From contig NZ_JOCA01000006.1 in NCBI RefSeq assembly GCF_000718785.1, positions 496,001-560,000 on the forward strand: a stretch of 64,000 bases of DNA, given 5' to 3'. The notes beneath the pieces were generated by a model. That model saw only the letters and a program-made list of their open reading frames with translations, was not told the origin of the DNA and did no database searches. Both the position numbers and the translations under genes were made by a program. How positions within the stretch are numbered: position 1 is the stretch's first letter; each line of letters starts with the position of its first letter. The DNA is from Streptomyces sp. NRRL WC-3626 (GTDB lineage Bacteria > Actinomycetota > Actinomycetes > Streptomycetales > Streptomycetaceae). This document shows positions 45,242 through 53,036 of this stretch, in pieces.

Positions 45242-46447
45242 CTAGAGCTGAAGATCACCGTCGGCCAGACGCCCCAGGATCAGCGCGATCCGCAGCGTGA
45301 ACGCAGAGCGTACATCGGAGGGTGACCATCCGGTGACGTCAGTCACACGTCGGAGCCGGTAACGAACGGTGTTGGGGTGAACGAACAGCATCCGCGCCGC
45401 GCCCTCCAGGCTGCTCGCCTGTTCCAGATACACACTGAGCGTTTCGAGCAGTGCGGCCCCGGCCTCTTCCAGCGGTCTGTAGATCTCCTCCACCAACTGC
45501 TCCCGCGCGGCCGGGTCTCCGGCCATCGCGCGCTCCGGCAGCAGATCGTCCGCCAGTACCGGGCGCGGGGCGTCCTGCCAGGCCGAACACGCCTTGAGCC
45601 CCGCCGCGGCGGCCTGCGCGGACCGGGTCGCGGCCAGCAGGTCGGGCACCACGGGACCGGCCACGACCGGCCCCGCGGCATACGGCCCGATGAGCGACTT
45701 GGCCACGCCCAGCGGGTTGTCGTTGCCGCCCGCGATCACCACGAGCCGGTCGCCGAGCACCCCGGTCAGCACCTGCAGTTTGGCGTGCCGGGCGGCCCGC
45801 CGGATGGCCTCCACGGTCAGCTCGGAGTCCCCGTCGGGCGCGGTGCCCAGCACCACGCACACATGGTCGGGCGAGTTCCAGCCCAGCGCTGCGGCCCGCG
45901 ACACGGCACCCTCGTCGGCCTCCCCGCTGAGCACCGCGTTCACCACCAGTGACTCCAGCCGCGCGTCCCAGGCACCCCGTGCCTCGGCGGCCTGGGCGTA
46001 CACCTGGGCGGTGGCGAAGGCGATCTCCCGCGCGTACACCAGCAGCGCCTCGCGCAGTACGTTCTCGTCGCCGGGCGCCGCCACCTCGTCGATGGCGGAC
46101 TCCATCACCTCGATGGTGGTCCGCACCATCTCCACGGTCTGCCGCAGCGTGATGGCCCGGGTCAGCTCGCGCGGCGCGGTGCCGAAGACATCGGTGGAGA
46201 TGGCCTGCGGGGCGTCCGGGTGCCGGAACCACTCGGTGAAGGCGGCGATGCCCGCCTGGGCGACCAGCCCGATCCACGACCGGTTCTCCGGGGGCATCGC
46301 CCGGTACCAGGACAGCGTGTCGTCCATCCGCGCGATCGCCTGGGCGGCGAGACTGCCGGACGACTTCTCCAGCCGCTTCAACGTCGCGGCGTGCGGATGC
46401 GCGGGGCGCGCCGCGGCTTGGTTGGTACTGGTTTCGGGTTCGGGCAC
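45242..46447 (-). CDS. fasR: FasR-type activator of the fatty acid operon
   Basis: 401 residues, GTG start at 46447. N-terminal helical region, a middle ligand-binding-like region and a C-terminal PucR-type helix-turn-helix with GAARMLFVHPNTVRYRLRRV. It lies directly upstream of fabD in the same orientation, as in other Streptomyces, and controls fabD-fabH-acpP-fabF. It is related in C-terminal fold to the PucR regulator at 2756, but the N-terminal regions are different. It carries no TTA codon, in contrast to the 2756 gene. Confidence 0.93.
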   Translation of the reverse strand: MPEPETSTNQAAARPAHPHAATLKRLEKSSGSLAAQAIARMDDTLSWYRAMPPENRSWIGLVAQAGIAAFTEWFRHPDAPQAISTDVFGTAPRELTRAITLRQTVEMVRTTIEVMESAIDEVAAPGDENVLREALLVYAREIAFATAQVYAQAAEARGAWDARLESLVVNAVLSGEADEGAVSRAAALGWNSPDHVCVVLGTAPDGDSELTVEAIRRAARHAKLQVLTGVLGDRLVVIAGGNDNPLGVAKSLIGPYAAGPVVAGPVVPDLLAATRSAQAAAAGLKACSAWQDAPRPVLADDLLPERAMAGDPAAREQLVEEIYRPLEEAGAALLETLSVYLEQASSLEGAARMLFVHPNTVRYRLRRVTDVTGWSPSDVRSAFTLRIALILGRLADGDLQL

Positions 46448-46509
46448 GGGGACAAGACTGCCTTATCGGTACGGCCGCGCGTGTCGCCGGGGCTACGGTG
46501 GTCCATGTG

Positions 46510-47163
46510 ATGGACGTACGGCGCGCTCACGAGCGCTATCAGGGCGGTGACCCGGCGGCCGGAATCGAGACCCGGCACGCGTTCTCCTTCGGCCCGCACT
46601 ACGACCCCGACAACCTCCGCTTCGGCGCGGTGATCGCCTGCAACGAGGAGCACCTCGCCCCCGGCGCCGGCTTCGACGAGCACCCGCACAGCCACACGGA
46701 GATCGTGACGTGGGTGATCGAGGGCGAGCTGACCCACCAGGACTCCACGGGCCGGGAGACGCTCATCCGCCCCGGCGACGTCCAGCACCTCTCCGCCGCC
46801 TCGGGCGTCCGCCACGTGGAACGCAACGCGGGCGACGGCCCTCTCACCTTCCTCCAGATGTGGCTGGCCCCCCTGGACCCCGGCGGCGACCCCTCCTACG
46901 ACGTGATCCGGGGCATAGCCGACTCCACCCCGTACGCCCTCCCGGCGGCAGGCGCGATGCTCCACGTACGCCGCCTGACCGCGGGGGAGCGGACGGCGAT
47001 CCCGGACGGCGCGTACGTGTACGTCCACGTGATCCACGGCGAGGCGGAACTGAACGGCGAACTGCTGACCCCGGGCGACGCGGCCCGCCTCACCGCCACG
47101 AAGGACCTGGAAGCCCTCGCCAGGACCCCGACGGCGGAACTGCTGATCTGGGAGATGCGGTGA
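46510..47163 (+). CDS. pirin family protein
   Basis: 217 residues from the ATG at 46510; GTG codons at 46507 and 46498 are alternatives. Two cupin-type beta barrels. The metal-binding set in the first barrel is visible in GFDEHPHSHTEIVTWV and QHLSAASGVRHVERN, with three His and a Glu. Bacterial pirins act as quercetinases or regulators of metabolic enzymes. It diverges from fasR across a 62-bp gap. Confidence 0.9.
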   Translation: MDVRRAHERYQGGDPAAGIETRHAFSFGPHYDPDNLRFGAVIACNEEHLAPGAGFDEHPHSHTEIVTWVIEGELTHQDSTGRETLIRPGDVQHLSAASGVRHVERNAGDGPLTFLQMWLAPLDPGGDPSYDVIRGIADSTPYALPAAGAMLHVRRLTAGERTAIPDGAYVYVHVIHGEAELNGELLTPGDAARLTATKDLEALARTPTAELLIWEMR

Positions 47164-47219
47164 GCCCGACGGGGCTCGCCAGGGGAAGGTGCACGGAACT
47201 CAAGTAGAGCTTGAGTTTG

Positions 47220-47441
47220 ATGTGCTCCGACGAGCCCGAGGCGAAGCGTCCGAGTCCCACCGTTCCGACAGCTTCTTTCGTGGACCGGGACAGCGGTAAT
47301 CCCCATCCGGTCACCTGCAACGGGGTGCACGCCTTGGGTGCCATCTACGAAGACAAGAAGCCGCAGCATCTCACCGTGCAGGTCACCGGCGGGAACTCGA
47401 CCTGGAGGATCGCGGTGATCTCCGGCAATCGGCAGTCCTAG
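47220..47441 (+). pseudogene. remnant of a small lipoprotein gene lacking its signal peptide
   Basis: An open frame from ATG at 47220 to TAG at 47439-47441 reads MCSDEPEAKRPSPTVPT and continues for 73 residues. The Cys-Ser-Asp-Glu start followed by a Pro/Ser linker looks like the mature end of a lipoprotein, but the frame upstream is stopped at once, with no hydrophobic segment. Codon bias is weaker than in neighbours. Possibly a decayed gene or a short unknown protein. Its stop overlaps the stop of the next gene by four bases. Confidence 0.4.
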
Positions 47442-47701
47442 CGCAGGCCGTCGACGAAGGTTTGCCAGGCCGGTGCGCTGATCGTGACGACCGGGCCGGT
47501 GGGGTTCTTGCTGTCGCGGACGGGGACGGCGCCGGTGGGGCAGGCGGGGGCGACCTCGACGCATTCGCCGCCGGTGTTGCCGCTGTACGACGAGGTGCGC
47601 CAGGTGGCGCCGCCGGTGACGGTGCACTCGACGCATTCGCCGCCGTTGGGGCCGCTGAAGCTGGACTTACGCCACTGGGTCTCGCTGGGGCCGGTCTGCA
47701 T
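47438..47701 (-). CDS. DUF397 protein of a WhiJ/AbaA-like locus
   Basis: 87 residues containing two copies of the DUF397 signature: WRKSSFSGPNGGECVE and WRTSSYSGNTGGECVEVA, followed by VPVRDSKNPTGPVVTIS. Such small proteins pair with the XRE-DUF5753 regulator encoded just upstream, whose gene overlaps this one by 35 bp. In Streptomyces, WhiJ/AbaA-like modules of this type influence development and antibiotic production, with the DUF397 partner antagonising the DNA-binding protein. Confidence 0.85.
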   Translation of the reverse strand: MQTGPSETQWRKSSFSGPNGGECVECTVTGGATWRTSSYSGNTGGECVEVAPACPTGAVPVRDSKNPTGPVVTISAPAWQTFVDGLR

Positions 47702-48521
47702 AGCGTTCCTCCATTACGCGGGCAATCAGCGCGGCCGAATCCTTCACGGGCAGGGCAGCCGCTTGCAAGTGAGCGTAATTGAGATTGGCCTCTTTGATGG
47801 TCTCCGGGTTGGCCGTCATGTGGCCGGACATCATGTCCTCCGTGTAGAAGACGTCCGGATGGTCATCGAAGCGCAGGATGGTGAACGCCCCTTCGAGGCC
47901 GGGGTGTTCGCCGCTGGACAGCGGCAGCACCTGGATACGCATCCAGCGATGGCTGGTGAACTTCAACAGGTGTCCCAGTTGGCGCCGCATCACGTCTTCT
48001 CCACCGATCGGTCGGTGCAGCACGGCCTCATCGAGGATCACCAACGTCAGGGGCGGCTTCTCCCAGTCGAGGATGCGCTGACGTTCCAGCCGAGCGGCCA
48101 GGAGACTGTCAAGCTGGTCCGGCTTGCCCGTAGCCAGCACCGCCCGCGCGTACTCCTCCGTCTGCAACAGCCCGTACACCAACTGTGCCTGGTACGTCGA
48201 GATGTACGCCGCCCGTGCCTCCATCTCCGCGTACGGCTGGAACCACGTGGGGAGTTGGCTGCGCAGTACCAGGCCGATCAGGCGGGAGAACAGGCCGTCC
48301 GTGCCCAGTGCCGCGTCCACGCGTTCCGAGAAGTCGCGGGTCGGGACCTTCTTCGTCGTTTCGATCTGGCCGATCAACGAGCCCGTGCAGAAGATGATCT
48401 CGCCCAGTTGGCCCTGCTTGAGGCCGTGGGCCTCGCGCTGGCGGCGGAGTTCCCAGCCGTAGTAGTCGAGCGGGGAAGCGGTGGGGTCGAGCGACTGGAT
48501 GTGGACCACGGCGCACCTCAC
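47667..48521 (-). CDS. XRE-family regulator with DUF5753 domain (WhiJ-like)
   Basis: 284 residues. An N-terminal Xre helix-turn-helix (about 20-75, GWELRRQREAHGLKQGQL) is followed by a DUF5753 domain (about 90-270, with QLVYGLLQTEEYARAVL and RQLGHLLKFTSHRWMRIQVLP). GTG start at 48521, with an internal GTG at codon 5 as alternative. It overlaps the DUF397 gene. It diverges from the ATPase-like gene at 48589; CGTTCG-N14-CGAACG at 48537-48562 in the gap may be its operator. Confidence 0.87.
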   Translation of the reverse strand: MRCAVVHIQSLDPTASPLDYYGWELRRQREAHGLKQGQLGEIIFCTGSLIGQIETTKKVPTRDFSERVDAALGTDGLFSRLIGLVLRSQLPTWFQPYAEMEARAAYISTYQAQLVYGLLQTEEYARAVLATGKPDQLDSLLAARLERQRILDWEKPPLTLVILDEAVLHRPIGGEDVMRRQLGHLLKFTSHRWMRIQVLPLSSGEHPGLEGAFTILRFDDHPDVFYTEDMMSGHMTANPETIKEANLNYAHLQAAALPVKDSAALIARVMEERYADRPQRDPVA

Positions 48522-48588
48522 TTCAACGCCTCGCGGCGTTCGTTTCGTTCCGTAGTCGAACGTAAGCGGAGCGTCGCATCATCGTGGT

Positions 48589-49029
48589 GTGAATCGAGTA
48601 ACCGGTCCGCGGACTGCGGACGTCCACAGCGAGTACCACGCCGACTTCGTCGTGGGGGAGCACTCGGCCCGGCATCTGCGGCGCATCCTGCGGCTGTATC
48701 TCACGGGCTCGGGGCTGGCCGGGGTGACCGACGCGGCGGAGCTGGCGCTGACCGAGCTGGTGGCCAACGTCGTACGGCATGTGCCCGGGCGACGGTGTCG
48801 CGTCTGCTTCCTGCTGCAACCGGGCGGGGTGCGGGTGGAGGTCGGGGACGACTCCTGCGTGGTGCCCGCGCCGGTGGGCGGCTCAGGGCTCGGCGAGGGC
48901 GGGCGGGGGCTGGTGATCGTGGACGCGGTGAGTGATCGGTGGGGTGTCGTCGTGCGGCCCGACGGGCGGGGGAAGGTGGTGTGGTTCGAGTGCCGGGCCG
49001 GGGAGTCGGGTCAAGCGAACTCCCTGTAG
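48589..49029 (+). CDS. anti-sigma-factor-like HATPase protein (AbaA/WhiJ-locus partner)
   Basis: 146 residues, GTG start. GHKL-type ATP-binding fold: AELALTELVANVVRHVPG is the N-box, VEVGDDS the G1-like box and GRGLVIVDAVSDRWGV the G2 region. It resembles the RsbW-like orphans that accompany XRE-DUF5753 and DUF397 genes. Predicted to bind or phosphorylate a protein partner; target unknown. Its last 19 bp overlap the 3' end of the convergent MocR gene. Confidence 0.82.
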   Translation: MNRVTGPRTADVHSEYHADFVVGEHSARHLRRILRLYLTGSGLAGVTDAAELALTELVANVVRHVPGRRCRVCFLLQPGGVRVEVGDDSCVVPAPVGGSGLGEGGRGLVIVDAVSDRWGVVVRPDGRGKVVWFECRAGESGQANSL

Positions 49030-50405
49030 GCCGCGCCCACTTCGGTCAGGCCACGGGTGAGGGCCGCGCAGCTCGCCTTCGCGTAGCCGATGACCAGGGC
49101 CGGTGGGCCGGCGGCGGGGGAGACGGCGTAGTCGCGGCCGCCGCGCAGCAGGACCGAGCGGCGGCGGGCGGCCCGGACGAGGGCCTGCTCGTCGATGTGG
49201 CGCGGGAGCCGGACGTACGCCTGGAGTCCGCCGTCACCGCCCTGCACCCATGCCTCGGGCAACTGGGTGTGCAGATGGGTCCCGAGGATCCGGCGGCGGC
49301 GCCCCAACTCCGTACGGAGCCTGCGCTGATGGCGGTCGAAGGCGCCGGTGTCGACGAACCGGGCGAACGTGAGCTGTTCGAGCCCCGAGCACCCGATGTC
49401 CCAGCCGGCGCGTACGTGCTCGACCGACGCCATCAGTTCCGGCGGGCCCGCGAGCCAGCCCAGTCGCAGTGCCGGGGCGAGGGTCTTGCTGGCGCTGCCC
49501 GCGTAGACGACCCGGTCCGGTGCGAGACTCTGCAGCGCGGGCGGCCGGTCGGCGGGGTCCAGGAAGCCGTTGTCGAAGTCGTCCTCCAGTACGTAGCCGC
49601 CGATGCGGCGGGCCCAGGCGACGAGCGCCTCCCGGCGTTCCCGGCTCAGGCGTACGCCGGTGGGGAACTGGTGGGCGGGGGTGATCAGCACGGCTCGCGC
49701 ACCGCAGGCCGCGAGGCGCTCCACGTCGAGCCCGTCGTCGTCCACGGGGACACCGACGGGCCGCAGTCCCGACTGGGCGATGAACTCCCGTTCGCCGGGG
49801 TGGCCCGGGTCCTCGACCGCCAGCGTCGTGTGGCCCCGGTCGAGCAGGACCCGGCAGATCAGTGCGAGGCCCTGGGCGAAGCCGGAGGTGATCATCAGAT
49901 CCTCGGCCCGGCCGCGCACCCCGCGCACCCGGCCCAGGTAGCCGGTCAGGACGTGCCGGGCGTGCGGGACTCCGGCGAGCGGGGCGTACCCGAGTTCCTG
50001 GCGGCCGGCCCCGCCGATCACGGCGGTCGCACAGCGGAGCCACTCCGCGCGGGGGAAGTGCACCGTGTCGGACGGGCCGGCGCGCAGGTCCCAGCGGGCG
50101 CCGGGTGCCGGTTCCTCGGGGGGAGTGAGGGCGGAGGCCGCGGCCTTGTCCCCGGACCGGCCGGTGACGGAGGTGCCCGAACCGCGGCGGCCGGCCAGGT
50201 ACCCCTCGGCGGCCAGCTGGTCGTACGCCTCGACCACGACACTGCGGGAAACCCTCATGTCGGCGGCGAGCTGACGGGTGGACGGTATTCGAGTTCCGGG
50301 CTTTAAAGTTCCATTTTCAATCAATGCGCGGAGTGAGTCACGTATCTGCAGGGCGAGGGGAAGCCTCGAATCCCGGTCCACCGTGAGCGCGATGTGCCGC
50401 GACAA
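49011..50405 (-). CDS. MocR-family (GntR-aminotransferase) regulator with a TTA codon
   Basis: 464 residues from a TTG start at 50405, supported by GGAGGAG six bases upstream. N-terminal winged helix (about 12-75, TRQLAADMRVSRSVVVEAYDQ) fused to a fold-type-I aminotransferase-like domain (about 110-460). The PLP lysine is present in AGSASKTLAPALRLG. Leu34 is TTA (50304-50306), within an AT-rich stretch, giving bldA dependence. Divergent from the trpE-like gene, so probably the pathway regulator. It could also be PdxR-like, but no vitamin B6 genes are nearby. Confidence 0.88.
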   Translation of the reverse strand: MSRHIALTVDRDSRLPLALQIRDSLRALIENGTLKPGTRIPSTRQLAADMRVSRSVVVEAYDQLAAEGYLAGRRGSGTSVTGRSGDKAAASALTPPEEPAPGARWDLRAGPSDTVHFPRAEWLRCATAVIGGAGRQELGYAPLAGVPHARHVLTGYLGRVRGVRGRAEDLMITSGFAQGLALICRVLLDRGHTTLAVEDPGHPGEREFIAQSGLRPVGVPVDDDGLDVERLAACGARAVLITPAHQFPTGVRLSRERREALVAWARRIGGYVLEDDFDNGFLDPADRPPALQSLAPDRVVYAGSASKTLAPALRLGWLAGPPELMASVEHVRAGWDIGCSGLEQLTFARFVDTGAFDRHQRRLRTELGRRRRILGTHLHTQLPEAWVQGGDGGLQAYVRLPRHIDEQALVRAARRRSVLLRGGRDYAVSPAAGPPALVIGYAKASCAALTRGLTEVGAAYREFA

Positions 50406-50648
50406 AGTGGTCTCCTCCCGAAGGGCCGAAGTGGTATGGCCGGGGCATTGAAACATTTGATGAAGTTACTTCGCACGCGCATTCGGCGCCGGTTCAGGTC
50501 CGGTGGCCGGTGTGGCAGGGGGGCCCGGACGACGCTGTCCGGAGCGTGCGATGTTGCGGTGTTGCGCCCGGCGGAGGGGCGCTCCCACGGCTGTGTGGGA
50601 TCTGTTCTTCGACGCCCCTGCGATCCTGGCGATCGAAAGGCAAGCGTT
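50406..50648. promoter_or_regulatory. divergent control region of the biosynthetic cluster
   Basis: 243 bp between the MocR gene and the trpE-like gene. The part next to the regulator is AT-rich and contains the palindrome GAAGT-T-ACTTC (50462-50472) and TTGAAACATTTGATG. No leader peptide with Trp codons or terminator/antiterminator pair is evident. GAAAGG eight bases before the GTG at 50649 is the ribosome site. Confidence 0.4.
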
Positions 50649-52223
50649 GTGTCATTGGTTTCGGTGGAATCGGCCGCGGCGTCGCCGCCCCGATCCGGAA
50701 TAAAACATTCAGCATTCGACGCGCACGCACCGGCGGCGCGCGTCACGGTACAGGTGACGGCGGAGGAAATTCCCCACGTCGACGCCCTCAATCTCTACGA
50801 GGAATTGTCCGCCATTCGGACAGCGGACGACGTCTATCTCTTCGAAAGCCTCGACGGACCCGACCGGGACCGGCACTTCGCCGCCGTCGGCTGCGGACGG
50901 CTGGCCGAACTGCGGGTCTACGCGGACCGCGTGGAACTGGCCGCCCCCGGGGACCCCGGCGTGGAGCTCGCCGCCGCGGTCTCGGCCGCCGCCGGCCGCG
51001 CACCGGACCGCACCGGCACCACCGCGACCTGGCCGCTGGACGGGCCCGACACGGTGTGGCGGGTGCTGCGCGCGGCGCAGGGCGTGTTCGACGTCGACAC
51101 CGACGTGCCCACCGGCACCTTCGCCTTCGGGTTCCTGACCACCCTCTCCTACGAGGCGGCCTGGGCGATGGAGGAACTGCCCGCCCAGCGGCCGGGCCCC
51201 GATCTGCCGCGGTGCACGCTCACGCTCTTCAGGGACACCTTCTGGTACGACCTGCGCGGCGGCGGACTCCGCCATCTCGCCGCGCACGGACCACGGCTCG
51301 GCCGCCCGGCACCGGACCTGCGGGCGGCCGTGGACCGGGCCCGGACACGGGGCTCCTCCCGGGCCGAGGTGCCTCAGGCGCCCAAGGCCCGCTCGGTGCG
51401 CGACACCGTGGACGAGGCGACGTTCACCGACCGTGCCCGGCGGTGCCTGGAGCACATCGGCGTCGGGGACAGCTACCAGATCCAGATCGGTCACCGCATC
51501 GACGTGGAGACGGAACTGACACCCCTCGAGGTGTACCGGCGGCTGGGCCACCGCAACCCCTCCCCGTACATGTACCTGGTGCCCTGGGCGGGCCGCACGG
51601 TCATCGGGGCCAGCCCCGAACTGTTCGTCCGCGTCCAGGACGGCACCCTCTCGATGCGGCCCATCGCGGGCACCGCGCCCCGGGCCGCCGACCCGGCCGA
51701 GGACGCCCTCCGGGTCGCCGCACTGCGCGCCAGCGCCAAGGAGCAGGCCGAACACGTCATGCTCGTCGACCTGTGCCGCAACGACATCGGACGGGTGTGC
51801 GTGCCGGACACGCTGAGCGTCGACACGATGATGGAGGTGGAACCCTTCGCCTACGTCCACCACCTGGTGTCGACGGTCTCCGGACGGCTCCGCGACGACG
51901 TCGACGTCTGGGCGGCGCTGCGCGCGACCTTCCCCGCCGGCACGATGACGGGCGCGCCCAAGCTGCGCGCCATGGAGATCATCAACAGCCTGGAGGAGGA
52001 GCCCCGCGGCATCTACGCCGGCGCGCTCGGCCTCGTCGACGTCCGCGGCTTCGCGGTCCTCACCCTGTGCATCCGTACGGCCGTCCACGACGGGGTCCGC
52101 TACAGCACCCAGGCCTCGGCCGGAGTGGTCGCGGACTCCGAGCCGGCCGCCGAATGGCGGGAGACGCTGGCCAAGCTGAGCGCCGCGCACTGGGCGCTGA
52201 CCGGTGAGGAGCTGCTCGGATGA
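50649..52223 (+). CDS. anthranilate/ADIC synthase component I-like enzyme
   Basis: 524 residues from GTG at 50649. Chorismate-binding fold of the TrpE/PabB group: ASPELFVRVQ, PIAGTAPR (338-345), LVDLCRNDIGRV (372-383) and TFPAGTMTGAPKLRAMEII. The third residue of PIAGT is Ala, as in anthranilate synthases; aminodeoxychorismate synthases have Lys there. This favours ortho-amination to anthranilate or ADIC. Its glutaminase gene overlaps by four bases. As a second trpE inside a cluster it probably supplies a secondary-metabolite precursor. Confidence 0.85.
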   Translation: MSLVSVESAAASPPRSGIKHSAFDAHAPAARVTVQVTAEEIPHVDALNLYEELSAIRTADDVYLFESLDGPDRDRHFAAVGCGRLAELRVYADRVELAAPGDPGVELAAAVSAAAGRAPDRTGTTATWPLDGPDTVWRVLRAAQGVFDVDTDVPTGTFAFGFLTTLSYEAAWAMEELPAQRPGPDLPRCTLTLFRDTFWYDLRGGGLRHLAAHGPRLGRPAPDLRAAVDRARTRGSSRAEVPQAPKARSVRDTVDEATFTDRARRCLEHIGVGDSYQIQIGHRIDVETELTPLEVYRRLGHRNPSPYMYLVPWAGRTVIGASPELFVRVQDGTLSMRPIAGTAPRAADPAEDALRVAALRASAKEQAEHVMLVDLCRNDIGRVCVPDTLSVDTMMEVEPFAYVHHLVSTVSGRLRDDVDVWAALRATFPAGTMTGAPKLRAMEIINSLEEEPRGIYAGALGLVDVRGFAVLTLCIRTAVHDGVRYSTQASAGVVADSEPAAEWRETLAKLSAAHWALTGEELLG

Positions 52224-52807
52224 GGGTTCTGCTGGTGGACGCGTACGACAGCTTCAGCCACATCATCGACCAGTACCTGCTCAGCCTCGGCGCCCGCACG
52301 GAGGTGGTGCGCTCACGCACCCGCTCCGTCGAGGACCTGGTGGCGTCCGCGCCCGACGCGGTGGTGCTCGGGCCGGGGCCCGGCCATCCGGCGGACTCGG
52401 GCCACGTCGAGCTGGTGCACGCCTTCGCCGGGCGCGTCCCGCTGCTCGGGGTGTGCCTGGGGCACCAGGCGATCGGCCTCGCCCACGGGGCCCGGATCAC
52501 CGTCGCCGAGCGGCTGATGCACGGCAAGACGAGCCCCGTCGAGCACGACGGACAGGGCGTCTTCGCCGGGGCGCCGAACCCGCTCACGGTCACCCGCTAC
52601 CACTCCCTGGTCGTCACGGAGCCCACCGCACCGCTCGTGGTCACGGCGACGTCCGTGGACGACGGCAGCGTCATGGGCATACGCCACCGCGACCTGGACG
52701 TCGAAGGGGTCCAGTTCCATCCGGAGAGCGTCATGACCCAGGACGGGATGCGGCTCTTCGGCAACTTCCTGGCCCGCGCGGAAGCGGCCGCCGGAGCGCT
52801 GAGATAG
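52220..52807 (+). CDS. glutamine amidotransferase subunit (TrpG-like)
   Basis: 195 residues, class I glutaminase. Nucleophile Cys in GVCLGHQAIG, catalytic His in GVQFHPESVM with the following Glu, and VLGPGPGHPADSG for the oxyanion strand region. It hydrolyses glutamine and channels ammonia to the partner encoded upstream. Coupled by an ATGA overlap. Confidence 0.9.
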   Translation: MRVLLVDAYDSFSHIIDQYLLSLGARTEVVRSRTRSVEDLVASAPDAVVLGPGPGHPADSGHVELVHAFAGRVPLLGVCLGHQAIGLAHGARITVAERLMHGKTSPVEHDGQGVFAGAPNPLTVTRYHSLVVTEPTAPLVVTATSVDDGSVMGIRHRDLDVEGVQFHPESVMTQDGMRLFGNFLARAEAAAGALR

Positions 52808-52828
52808 CGCCCCGCGCGCCCGGACTTC

Positions 52829-52934
52829 GGCCTACCGGCCACCTGGGCTTCCCGGCCACCCGGCTACCTGGGCCTCCTGGCCACCCCGGCCTACCGGCCA
52901 CCTCGCCACCTCGCCACCTCGCCACCTCGCCACC
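52829..52934 (+). repeat. repeats in the spacer before the ligase gene
   Basis: The 16-mer GGCCTACCGGCCACCT occurs at 52829-52844 and 52888-52903. Four tandem copies of the 8-mer CCACCTCG occupy 52898-52929. The 229-bp spacer has no gene. Confidence 0.85.
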
Positions 52935-53036
52935 GAGCTTCCGCCACCCGCCCGCCCGGCACAGGGCACGGGTGTCGCCCCGGTGTGTCCGTACGCGGCC
53001 GCCCCGCCATCGAACGAACGAAGGAACCCGACGCCC

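Noticed and set aside
49011..50405. PdxR, regulator of vitamin B6 synthesis
   Set aside because: No pdxS/pdxT genes are adjacent; the gene is divergent from a biosynthetic cluster instead.
50406..50648. trp-type attenuator or T-box leader before the trpE-like gene
   Set aside because: No run of Trp codons, no specifier loop or terminator/antiterminator pair could be seen.
50649..52223. Isochorismate or salicylate synthase assignment, prompted by the PchB-like mutase at the end of the window
   Set aside because: A dedicated glutaminase subunit is coupled to it, so amination is far more likely; the PIAGT motif fits anthranilate/ADIC synthases.
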